A DNA stretch of 64,000 nt from Lentzea fradiae. GTDB lineage: Bacteria > Actinomycetota > Actinomycetes > Mycobacteriales > Pseudonocardiaceae. The notes beneath the pieces were generated by a model. It did no database searches and was not told the origin of the DNA. It worked only from the letters and a program-made list of their open reading frames with translations. The position numbers and the translations under genes were made by a program. The stretch spans positions 310,001-374,000 of the forward strand of contig NZ_FNCC01000008.1 in assembly GCF_900100955.1 (NCBI RefSeq). Reading direction: 5' to 3'. Each line of letters begins with the position of its first letter. Position 1 is the first letter of the stretch. Shown in pieces: positions 8,999 to 17,700 of this stretch.

Positions 8999-9110
8999 AC
9001 GACCTGGCCGACAGCGCCCCCACCTGCGGTTTTGCCACGCCGCACGGGGGCGTTGCCCGTTCTATCGATCCGCTATCGGTGACGCCCCCGGCGGGGAAAG
9101 CCGACCCAAA

Positions 9111-9160
9111 GGGCCCCCGCCCACCCTGAGGTTCCTGAAACCGACGGACGGAGGGGGCCC
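9111..9160 (+). promoter_or_regulatory. Possible RBS-sequestering hairpin before serine acetyltransferase
   Basis: GGGCCCCC (9111-9118) is perfectly complementary to GGGGGCCC (9153-9160), which overlaps the GGAGGGGG ribosome binding site of ATG 9166. A 34-nt loop separates the arms. Pairing would hide the ribosome binding site, so the leader could control translation, but no known riboswitch class is recognised. Confidence 0.35.
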
Positions 9161-9165
9161 TCATC

Positions 9166-9768
9166 ATGGAGCGGGTCACCACAGCCGCCCCCGCACCGGG
9201 CACCACGCCCCGGTTGCTGAGGTTGTGCGGCGAGGACTGGAACACCGTGGTCGCGCGGGATCCCTCGATCCGCGGTCACGGGGAGGGACTGCTGCACCCG
9301 GCGCTGCCCGCGATGTGGACGCACCGCGTGGCCCACCGGCTGCACCAGCGCGGGCTGCGGCGCAGCGCGCGGACCCTGATGTGGGTCGTGCGGGCCGTCA
9401 CCGGCGTGGAGATACACCCCGGGGCGCGGCTGGGCCGCCGGGTCTTCATCGACCACGGCGCCGCCGTCGTCATCGGGGAGACGGCGGTCGTCGGCGACGA
9501 CGTCACGATCTACCACGAGGTCACGCTCGGCGCGGTCGGGTGGTGGCGCGACAACCTGCGCCCTCCCGGCGAACGGCGGCACCCGCAGATCGGTGACCGC
9601 GTCGTCCTCGGCGTCGGCGCCACCGTCCTCGGCCCCGTCGTGATCGGCGCCGACTCCGTCATCGGGGCGCGGGCGCTCGTGGTCGCCGACGTGCCGGACA
9701 AGTCCCTCGTGCTCGCGCCGACCGCGACCACCTCGGCCAAGCAGGCGCCGCGCAGGAGGGCGTCGTGA
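9166..9768 (+). CDS. cysE: Serine O-acetyltransferase
   Basis: 200 aa, left-handed beta-helix acyltransferase of the short CysE/EpsC type. The N-terminal helical part (MWTHRVAHRLHQRGL) precedes hexapeptide repeats from about residue 80: VEIHPGARLGRRVFIDHG, then AVVIGETAVVGDDVTIYHEV. The conserved IHPGA...IDHG...GE.A..G pattern with catalytic His-Asp is intact. It makes O-acetyl-L-serine from serine and acetyl-CoA. The next gene, a CysK-like synthase, starts 37 nt downstream, so the pair can supply cysteine or, with the SbnB-like enzyme, diaminopropionate. The location inside a biosynthetic cluster favours a dedicated precursor role over housekeeping. Confidence 0.9.
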   Translation: MERVTTAAPAPGTTPRLLRLCGEDWNTVVARDPSIRGHGEGLLHPALPAMWTHRVAHRLHQRGLRRSARTLMWVVRAVTGVEIHPGARLGRRVFIDHGAAVVIGETAVVGDDVTIYHEVTLGAVGWWRDNLRPPGERRHPQIGDRVVLGVGATVLGPVVIGADSVIGARALVVADVPDKSLVLAPTATTSAKQAPRRRAS

Positions 9769-9805
9769 GCGCCGCCCAGCTCCCCACCCACCCGGAGGAC
9801 GAGTC

Positions 9806-10762
9806 ATGACAGCGACCTTCCACGCCCGGCGCGTGGCCGAGTCCATCGACGACCTGGTAGGCAACACCCCGTTGCTGCGGCTGCCGTGCGAGAACGCGCG
9901 GGTGCTCGCCAAGCTGGAGTCCGCGAACCCCGGCTCCAGCGTCAAGGACCGGGCGGCGCTGTGGATGCTGCGCGGCGCCGAACGCGCGGGGCTCCTCGTC
10001 CCCGGCAGGGGCACGGTCATCGAGGCGACGTCGGGCAACACCGGCATCGCGCTCGCCGCCCTCAGCGCCGCCCGCGGCTACCGGTGCGTCATCGTGCTGC
10101 CGGACAACGCCACCCCGGAACGGATCGGCCTGCTGAAGGCACTGGGCGCGGAGGTGGAGCTCACGCCCGCGGCACTGCGCTACCAGGGGTGCATCGACCG
10201 GGCGAAGGAGCTGCACGACGCCACGCCCGGCTCGTGGTTCCCGCAGCAGCACGCGAACCCGGACAACCCGGCCGCGCACTTCGAGTCGACCGGCCCGGAG
10301 ATCTGGGCGGACACCGCGGGCACCGTGGACGTCCTCGTCGCGGGCATCGGCACGGGCGGCACGCTGTGCGGCACCGCCGCGTTCCTCAAGTCCCGCAACC
10401 CGCTGGTGCAGGCGGTCGGCGTGGAGCCGGAGGGCTCGCCGTTGCTGACGCGGGGCTACGCGGGCAGCCACACCATCCCCGGCCTCAACGGCGGGTTCGT
10501 CGCCCAGACCACCGACGTCGCGCTGATCGACGACGTGCTGGCGGTCACCGACGCCGACGCGGCGAACACCGCGCTGTGGCTGGCCCGCCAGGTCGGCGTG
10601 CTGGCCGGGATCTCGTCGGGGGCGGCGGCGTTCGGAGCGCTGCGCGTCGCGGAGAGGCCCGAGAACGAGGGCAAGACGATCGTCACCATCCTGCCCGACA
10701 CCGGCGAGCGCTACCTGAGCCTGCTGGCGTCGGACGACATCGCGAGGGGAACGGACCGATGA
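9806..10762 (+). CDS. Cysteine synthase-like PLP enzyme (CysK/SbnA family)
   Basis: 318 aa, fold type II beta-elimination/replacement enzyme. Visible: VGNTPLLRL, SSVKDRAA (Schiff-base Lys about 49), TSGNTGIALA (carboxylate-binding loop), GIGTGGTLCG (phosphate loop), SSGAA, and PDTGERYLS at the C-terminus. It replaces the 3-substituent of O-acetyl- or O-phosphoserine with a nucleophile. With sulfide this is cysteine synthase. With glutamate it is the SbnA reaction leading to Dap, which fits the OCD-like gene at 3121. The residues that separate the two activities cannot be judged by eye. Its stop overlaps the next ATP-grasp start (ATGA). Confidence 0.88.
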   Translation: MTATFHARRVAESIDDLVGNTPLLRLPCENARVLAKLESANPGSSVKDRAALWMLRGAERAGLLVPGRGTVIEATSGNTGIALAALSAARGYRCVIVLPDNATPERIGLLKALGAEVELTPAALRYQGCIDRAKELHDATPGSWFPQQHANPDNPAAHFESTGPEIWADTAGTVDVLVAGIGTGGTLCGTAAFLKSRNPLVQAVGVEPEGSPLLTRGYAGSHTIPGLNGGFVAQTTDVALIDDVLAVTDADAANTALWLARQVGVLAGISSGAAAFGALRVAERPENEGKTIVTILPDTGERYLSLLASDDIARGTDR

Positions 10763-12042
10763 GCATCCTGCTGCTGGTGGGAGGAACCGACGAGACCGTC
10801 GTCAAGGCGAAGGACCTCGGCATCACCGTGCTGCTGCTGCAACACCCGACCAAGGTCAGCGACGCGCAGCGCGCCGCCGCCGACGAGGTGCGGGTCGTCG
10901 ACTTCACCAGCTGGGCCGAGGTCGAGCCGGTGGCGCGGGAGCTGTGGGAGAGCCGCGGTTTCGACTTCGCGCTCTCGCTCACCGAACCGGGCCTCGACAA
11001 CGCGGGCCGGATCAACGACGCGTTCTCCTTGGGCGGCACCGGTCTCGCCGTGACCCGGCTGTTCCGCGACAAGCTCGCCATGCGGGCCCACCTGGCGCTG
11101 CACGACCCCGGGGCGGTGCCGGCCGCGCCGCTGCGCACCCGTGACGACCTCGACACCTACGCGGCCCGGTACGGCTTCCCGTTCATCGTGAAGCCCACCG
11201 ACGCCACCGCGGGCATCGGCGTGCTGAAGGTCGAGAGTCCCGATGAGCTCGACACGGCCTGGGCGCACGTGTCGCGGCTGCGCGGCACCCGCACCGACCG
11301 CGTCTCGACGCTGTTCGTGCTCGGCGAGTTCCTGATGGAGCGGTACATCGACGGCGCGGAGTACAGCGTCGAGACGTTCGGTTTCGACGGGCGGCACGTC
11401 GTCGTCGCGGTCACGGAGAAGTGGGTCGACCCGCGGTCGTTCGCGGAGATCGGCCACGTCGTGCCCGCGCGCGTCAGCGGCGTGGACGAGGAGCTGATCC
11501 GCGCGGCGGTGCCGAGGTTCCTGACGACGATGGGGCTGCGCGACGGTGTCGCGCACACCGAGGTCCGGGTGGGGTCGCGCGGTGTCGAGGTGATCGAGAG
11601 CCACAACCGGATCGCCGGTGACGCCATCACCGACCTCGTCGAGGGCGCGTACGGGATCGACCTGATCTCCTACTCCGTCGGCTGGCCGTTCGGGCTCGTG
11701 CCCCGGCTGCCGGACCGCCCCGTCGCCCGCGCGGGGGCCAGCACCCGGTTCGTCGTCGGCGCGCCCGGCAGGGTCGTGTCGGTCGCCGGGGCGGAGGAGG
11801 CCGCCGCCGCACCGGAGGCGCTCGTGGTCAGGGTGAGCGCCAAGCCGGGCGACGAGGTGCGGGCGCTGCGCGACAACTGGGACCGCCTCGCGCTCGTCGC
11901 GGTCACCGGCGCCGACGCCGACGCCGCGATCGCCAACGGCGCCAGGCTGATCGACGAGGTGATCGACATCCGGGTCGAGACCGCGGACGGCGAGATCGTG
12001 CGCGCGGGTGCCGCCTCGGCCGCCGAGGCGGTGCCGGCATGA
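10759..12042 (+). CDS. ATP-grasp ligase
   Basis: 427 aa. N-terminal Rossmann-like pre-grasp domain (ILLLVGGTDETVVKAKDLG), then FIVKPTDATAGIGV (about 135) and LMERYIDGAEYSVET, a catalytic strand VEVIESHNRIAGD (E/N metal ligands), and a C-terminal domain of about 90 aa. Related to the carnosine-synthase/BacD-like ATP-grasp ligases that join amino acids through acyl phosphates. ATG 10759 overlaps the CysK-like stop, and its own stop overlaps the following ligase, so the three enzymes are made together. Most likely couples Dap or another amino acid into a peptide; substrate not deducible. Confidence 0.88.
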   Translation: MSILLLVGGTDETVVKAKDLGITVLLLQHPTKVSDAQRAAADEVRVVDFTSWAEVEPVARELWESRGFDFALSLTEPGLDNAGRINDAFSLGGTGLAVTRLFRDKLAMRAHLALHDPGAVPAAPLRTRDDLDTYAARYGFPFIVKPTDATAGIGVLKVESPDELDTAWAHVSRLRGTRTDRVSTLFVLGEFLMERYIDGAEYSVETFGFDGRHVVVAVTEKWVDPRSFAEIGHVVPARVSGVDEELIRAAVPRFLTTMGLRDGVAHTEVRVGSRGVEVIESHNRIAGDAITDLVEGAYGIDLISYSVGWPFGLVPRLPDRPVARAGASTRFVVGAPGRVVSVAGAEEAAAAPEALVVRVSAKPGDEVRALRDNWDRLALVAVTGADADAAIANGARLIDEVIDIRVETADGEIVRAGAASAAEAVPA

Positions 12043-13283
12043 GCGCGCTGATCATCCACCGCAACCCGTTCGAGCCCTTCCCCTACCGCGACTGGCTTTC
12101 CGGCTACGACGAGGACGTCGTCGTGCTGGCCGCCAGGGACCGCATCGTCGGCGCGGGGGAGGAGGTGCCGGCCGACCACCTCGGGCTCACGCACCTGGAG
12201 GTCGTGCCGGACTTCCTCGACGAGGAGCTGCTGTTCGAGCGTGCGCTGGCACTGGCCAAGAAGTTCGAGGTCAGCGACGTCGTCGCGTTGCACGAGGGCG
12301 ACGTCCTGGCGGCCGCACGGGTGCGGGAAGAGCTGGGCCTGCCCGGCCCGTGGGCCGAGGACACCGTGCCGTACCGGGACAAGGTCGTCATGAAGCGGAT
12401 GCTCGCCGCCGCGGGCGTCGAGGTCGCTCCGCACGCCGAGGTCACGACGGCGGACGAGGTGTGGGCGTTCGCCGAGACCCACGGCTTTCCCGTCGTGGTC
12501 AAGGAGATCGCCGGGTTCAACGCGATCGGCCTGCGCATCCTGGCCGGCCGCGAACCGCTGGAGCTCGACGGCAGGGCCCTCGTCGAGAAGTTCGTGCCCG
12601 GCGGGATGTGCCACGTCGACGGGCTCGTCGTCGGCGGGCGGATCGTGCTGTCCTGGGCGTCGCAGTACCAGTACTCGCTGTCGTCCTTCGGTGCCGACCC
12701 CGGTGCCAGGGTCGACCTGACCCTGGACGTGACGGACCCGTTGTCGGCCCGGCTGCTGGAGGTCGCGGAACGGTCCGTCGCCGCGCTGCGCGTCTCGGAC
12801 CGGCACCTCGACCACGCCTTCCACGCCGAGGTGTTCCACACCCCCGACGACCGGCTGGTGGTGTGCGAGATCGCGGCGCGGCCCGGCGGCGCGAAGATCC
12901 GGGACGTCGGCGTGGCGATCTTCGGGATCAACACGGGCGAGTACGCGCTGAGGGCGCAGCTCGGCCTGACCCTGCCGCTGCTGGCGGGGACGATCGCCGG
13001 AGGGCCGCTCCCGGTCCCCGCGCGGATGTCCGGGCAGGTCCTCATGATGAAGCGCCCCGGCCTCGTCGAGGCGCTGCCGCCCGCGCTGCCCGAGCCCTGG
13101 GTGTCGCGGTTCTGGCGCTACGCCGACGTCGGCGACGTCATCCCGCCGGCCGCGGGCTCGGCGGACTTCCTCCTCGCGGCCGTGGCCACCGGCGCGGACC
13201 GGGCGGAGGCGGAGTCCCGGCTGCGCGCGCTCGGCACCCGGTTCGAGGAGCAGACCAGGATCTTCGAGGAGGCGACGCGATGA
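12039..13283 (+). CDS. ATP-grasp ligase
   Basis: 414 aa. ATP-grasp core with FPVVVKEIAGFNAIGLRI (about 150), ALVEKFVPGGMCHVDG, and the metal-binding strand VVCEIAARPGGAKI. Pre-grasp region begins ALIIHRNPFEPFPYRDW, and the FEVSDVVALHEGDVL/AARVREELGLPG block is typical of the D-Ala-ligase/carbamoyl-phosphate-like superfamily used in natural-product amide formation. Start ATG overlaps the upstream ligase stop. Fourth ligase of the cluster and distinct in sequence from its neighbours, so it probably has a different acceptor or donor. Confidence 0.88.
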   Translation: MSALIIHRNPFEPFPYRDWLSGYDEDVVVLAARDRIVGAGEEVPADHLGLTHLEVVPDFLDEELLFERALALAKKFEVSDVVALHEGDVLAAARVREELGLPGPWAEDTVPYRDKVVMKRMLAAAGVEVAPHAEVTTADEVWAFAETHGFPVVVKEIAGFNAIGLRILAGREPLELDGRALVEKFVPGGMCHVDGLVVGGRIVLSWASQYQYSLSSFGADPGARVDLTLDVTDPLSARLLEVAERSVAALRVSDRHLDHAFHAEVFHTPDDRLVVCEIAARPGGAKIRDVGVAIFGINTGEYALRAQLGLTLPLLAGTIAGGPLPVPARMSGQVLMMKRPGLVEALPPALPEPWVSRFWRYADVGDVIPPAAGSADFLLAAVATGADRAEAESRLRALGTRFEEQTRIFEEATR

Positions 13284-13417
13284 GCAAGCGCAGGCGCACG
13301 GAGATGGACGCGCTGAGACAGGTCGACCTGCTGCTGGCCGCGATGGCGCCGAGCGGCGACCGCGTGGTGCGCACGGCCGTCTGGGTTCCCGAGGCACGCA
13401 GGGGAGAGCGCCGATGA
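13280..13417 (+). CDS. Coupled 45-aa ORF of unknown function
   Basis: Tiny ORF whose ATG overlaps the preceding ligase stop and whose TGA overlaps the next start, both by ATGA. This double coupling argues that it is translated. The sequence is strongly basic at both ends (SKRRR; RRGERR) with an amphipathic helix in the middle (MDALRQVDLLLAAM). No signal peptide, no cysteine, no known domain. It might be a small accessory protein, a peptide substrate of the ligases, or simply a coupling spacer. Confidence 0.55.
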   Translation: MSKRRRTEMDALRQVDLLLAAMAPSGDRVVRTAVWVPEARRGERR

Positions 13418-14631
13418 GCGGCTGGCGCACCCGGTACCTCGCCGGGATGGTGGTCGACGCGACGGGTGCGGGCATGTACCTGCCGCTGTCCCTGCTGTAC
13501 TTCCACCACGTCACGGGGATGCCGATCGAACGGGTCGGCGTGCTGATGACCGCGGGCGCGCTGTTCGCCCTGGTGGGCAACCCGATCGCCGGAACCCTCG
13601 TCGACCGGTTCGGGGCGCGGGCCGTGGTGGTCGGCGGCTACCTGGTGCGGGCGGCCGGGTTCGCGCTCTACCCGTTCGTCGACTCGGCCTCCGGCATGTT
13701 CCTCGCCGTGGCGCTGGTGGCGGTCGGCGACGGCTCGTTCCCGCCGTCGATCCAGTCCCTCGTCGCCGAGATCACCCAGGGCGCGGACCGCGACAAGCTC
13801 CTCGCCGCACAACGGAGCCTGCGCAACGCGGGCCTCGGCGCGGGCGGGCTCGTGGCGGCCGGCGCGCTGGCGCTGGGCAGCGACGCGGCCTACCAGCTGA
13901 TCGTGCTCGGCACGAGCGGCATGTTCGTGCTCGCCGCGCTGATCATCGGGTCCATCCCGCACCGGCCGGTGGCACGCCCGCGGTCCGGTGTGAAGGGCGG
14001 CGGCTACCGGGTGGTGCTCGGCAACCGGCCGTTCCTGGTGCTGACCGCGTTGAACGTGCCGGTCGCGTTCTCCTACATGGTGCTGGCCGTGGCGTTGCCC
14101 GTGTACGTGACGACCAAGCTCGGCGCGCCGACCGCGGTGGTCGGCACGTTGTACGCGGTCAACACCATCGGGATCGCGTTGTTGCAGATCCCCGTCACGC
14201 GGTCGCTGGTCCGGTTCCCCAGGACCAGGACGACGGCGGCGGGCGCGGGGGTGATCGGCGTGTCGTTCGTCCTGTACGCGGCGCTGGGCGCGGTGTCCTC
14301 TTCGGACTCGGTGCTGCTGGTCGGCGCGTTCGCGGCCACGGCGTTGTTCACGCTGGGAGAGCTGATGCACGGCGCCACGGCGTCCGCGCTCGTGTCGTCC
14401 GCCGCGCCGGTGGAGACCAGGGGCAGGCACCTGTCGGTGTACCAGTTCTCGTGGGCGATCCCGACGGCCACCGCACCCGCGTTGCTGACGTGGCTGATGT
14501 CGTTCTCCGCCACCGGGATGTGGCTCGTGCTGGCGACGGGCGTCGCCGTCTCGGCACTGGCCCTGCTGCGGCTGGAACCCCGGTTGCCGCGGGAAGCCGT
14601 GCGCACGCAACCGGTACTGCAACCGGCCTGA
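13414..14631 (+). CDS. MFS transporter
   Basis: 405-aa major facilitator with about 12 hydrophobic segments. The loop 2-3 signature appears as GTLVDRFGARAVV (about residue 60), and a second-half segment starts at FLVLTALNVPVAF. It resembles the exporter at 7775 in length and family but is not closely similar in sequence. It is the last gene of the coupled operon starting at the CysK-like gene, and a strong terminator follows. Likely exports the ligase-made product. Confidence 0.87.
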   Translation: MSGWRTRYLAGMVVDATGAGMYLPLSLLYFHHVTGMPIERVGVLMTAGALFALVGNPIAGTLVDRFGARAVVVGGYLVRAAGFALYPFVDSASGMFLAVALVAVGDGSFPPSIQSLVAEITQGADRDKLLAAQRSLRNAGLGAGGLVAAGALALGSDAAYQLIVLGTSGMFVLAALIIGSIPHRPVARPRSGVKGGGYRVVLGNRPFLVLTALNVPVAFSYMVLAVALPVYVTTKLGAPTAVVGTLYAVNTIGIALLQIPVTRSLVRFPRTRTTAAGAGVIGVSFVLYAALGAVSSSDSVLLVGAFAATALFTLGELMHGATASALVSSAAPVETRGRHLSVYQFSWAIPTATAPALLTWLMSFSATGMWLVLATGVAVSALALLRLEPRLPREAVRTQPVLQPA

Positions 14632-14654
14632 CCGTTTCGACCGCTCCTTTGTGG

Positions 14655-14694
14655 ACGACAGCGCCCGGTGGGTTCGCCCGCCGGGCGCTGTCGT
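14655..14694 (+). terminator. Strong hairpin after MFS gene
   Basis: Perfect 14-bp stem (arms ACGACAGCGCCCGG and its complement) with a 12-nt loop, starting 24 nt after the MFS stop. No U-tract follows, as is common in actinomycetes. It separates the ligase operon from the indigoidine-synthase-like gene. Confidence 0.65.
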
Positions 14695-14787
14695 GCGTTG
14701 GTGGACGCATACCCCACCGATAGCACTTCGACAGAGGTTCTTCCCACTCTGAAAGGGAATGCGCCGCTGCTATCGAAGGGGGTCGCC

Positions 14788-17700
14788 GTGGAACGCGCCT
14801 TGTTGGACGCTGATACGCACACACGCGAGTTCAACCGAACCCTGCGGAACCTGCCCGAGTGGACGTTGGTGGACCTGCTCGAGGAACAGGTGCGTGTGCG
14901 CGGCCGTGACATCGCGGTGGTGGACGGCGACGAACGACTGACGTTCGCGGAGCTTTCGGCGCGGGCCAAGGAGCTGGGCGCGTACCTGCGGCAGCGCGGT
15001 GTGCGCAAGGACGACTGCGTGGGCCTGTTCGTGCACTCGTCGGCCGACCTGCTCGTGGGCGCGTGGGGCGTGCTGCACGCGGGCGGCGCCTACCTCCCGC
15101 TGGCGCCCGAGTACCCGGAGGACCGGCTGCGGTACATGGTCGAGGACTTCGGCGGCGGCCTGGTCCTCACGCAGGACGAGCTGGCCCCGAAGCTGCTCGG
15201 CCTGGTGCCGCCGCACACCGCCGTCGTGACCTTCGACGAGGTGACCGCCGCGGCCCCCGCGCCACCGCCCGCGCCGGGAGACCTCGCGTACGTGATCTAC
15301 ACGTCCGGCAGCACCGGGAAGCCCAAGGGCGCGATGATCGAGCACCGGGCCATCGTGAACCAGCTCGGGTGGCTCGCCGAGACGTACGGGATCGACCACC
15401 GCAGGGTCGTGCTGCAGAAGACGCCGATGAGCTTCGACGCGGCGCAGTGGGAGATCCTCGCCGCCGCCTGCGGCAGCACCGTCGTGGTGGGCGCGCCCGG
15501 CGTGTACCGCGACCCTGAGGCGCTCATCGAGACGATCAAGGCCCACGGCGTCACGACGCTGCAATGCGTTCCCACGCTGCTGCAAGCGATCCTGGACACC
15601 GAGCGGATCACCGAGTGCACGTCGCTCGCCCAGGTCTTCTGCGGCGGCGAGGCGCTCTCCCGGTCGCTCGCGCAGCAGTTCTTCGCGGAGATGCCCGACC
15701 GCGAGCTCGTGAACCTGTACGGCCCCACCGAGTGCACCATCAACTCGTCCTCGCACCGGGTCGACCCGGCCACCGTCGCGGACGGGCCGCCGACCGTGCC
15801 GATCGGCTCACCGGTCCACAACACCCAGTACTACGTCCTGAACGGCGACCGTGAGCCCGTCGCGATCGGGGAGATCGGCGAGCTGCACGTCGGCGGCCTC
15901 CAGCTCGCCCGCGGCTACCTCGGCCGGCCGGACCTCACCGTGGACCGGTTCGTCCCGAACCCCTTCGAGGCCGACTTCGGGTCACCGCGCCTGTACCGCA
16001 CCGGCGACCTCGCGTACTGGAACCCCGACGGCACGGCGGTCTTCGTCGGCCGCACCGACAACCAGGTGAAGCTGCGCGGGTTCCGGGTGGAGCTCGACGA
16101 GGTGCGGCTCGCGCTGGAGACCCACGAGTGGATCAAGCACGCGGCCGTGGTCGTGCGCGACGACCCGCGCACGGGCTTCCAGAACCTCGTGGCGTTCGTC
16201 GAGCTGAACCCCAAGGAAGCCGCCCTGATGGACCAGGGCAACCACGGCGCGCACCACCAGTCGAAGGCGGGCAGGGTGCAGCTGCGCGCCCAGCTGTCGA
16301 ACCTCGGCTGCCGGGACGAGGCCGAGCTGGCGGGCAAGGTCGCGGTCGTGCTGCCGGGCGCCGAACCGACGGCGCTGCAACGCCGGGCCGTGTTCGCCCG
16401 CAAGACCTACCGGTTCTACGAGGGCGGTGAGGTCACGAGGGACGACATCGTGACGCTGCTGCGCACCCGTCCCGCCGCGTCGGCGCCCCGCGACCCCCGT
16501 GCGGTGACCCGGGCCGAGTTCGGCGGCATCATGCGGTACTTCGGCCAGTTCCACAGCGTCAAGCGCCTCCTGCCGAAGTACGGGTACGCGTCACCGGGGT
16601 CGTTGTACGCGGCCCAGCTGTACCTGGAGATCGACGACCTGTTCGGCCTCGAACCGGGCTTCTACTACTACCACCCGGTCGAGCACCGGCTGTACCTCGT
16701 GCAGCGGAAGGAACCCGGGGCCGCACCACGTGCCAGGGTGCACTTCGTCGGCAAGCGCCGCGCCATCGAACCGGTGTACCGCAACAACATCCAGGAGGTC
16801 CTGGAGATCGAGGCCGGGCACATGGCCGGTCTCTTCGACCAGATCCTGCCGGCCCACGGCCTGGGCCTGCGCGCCGCGGAACACACCCCGGAGGTCATGG
16901 CGCACCTCGAATGCGCGGAGGACGACTACTACCTGGGGGCGTTCGACCTCGCGCCCGCGAGCCCGGCACCGTCCGGCGAGGAACCGATGGACGTCTACGT
17001 GCAGGCGCACGGCGACCAGGTCACCGGCCTGCCGGGCGGCTTCTACCGGTGGACGGACGGTGACTTCGAGCCGGTCTCCGCCGGAGTGATCGAGCGCAGG
17101 CACGTCATCGCCATCAACCAGCAGGCGTACGAGCGGTCCAGCTTCGGCGTGGCGCTGGTCAGCAGGACCGGCCACGCCTGGCGCTCCTACCTGGAGCTGG
17201 GCCGGGTGCTGCACCGGTTGCAGGCGGTGCGCGGCCTGGGGCTGATGTCGTCGGGCTACAGCTCGAAGACCGACAACGACCTGCCGTCGCACCGCCGCCT
17301 CACGGCGTTGCTCGGAGAACGCGGCCTGCCGGTCGGACCGTCCTACTTCGCCATCGGCGGCAGGGTCAGCGCCGAGCAGATCCGGCACCGCGGCATGAAG
17401 GAGGACGCGGTGCACATGAAGGGCCCCACCGAGCTGATCCGCGACGACCTGCGCTCGTTCCTGCCGGACTACATGATGCCGAACAAGGTCGTCGTGCTGG
17501 ACCGCCTGCCGCACACCGCGAACGGCAAGATCGACACCCGCTCCCTGGCCGAGTCCGAGCTGGCCGCCTCCGACTTCTCCGACCGCCCCGTCGTCGAGCC
17601 CCGCACCGAGACCGAACGCCGCATCGGCGAGATCTGGCGCTCGCTGATGAAGGTCGACGTCGTGTCCGTGCAAAGCGACTTCTTCGAGACAGGAGGCAAC

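Noticed and set aside
9806-10762. Plain housekeeping cysteine synthase
   Set aside because: Sequence allows it, but overlap with ATP-grasp genes and presence of an OCD-like gene favour a dedicated cluster role; kept as an alternative only.
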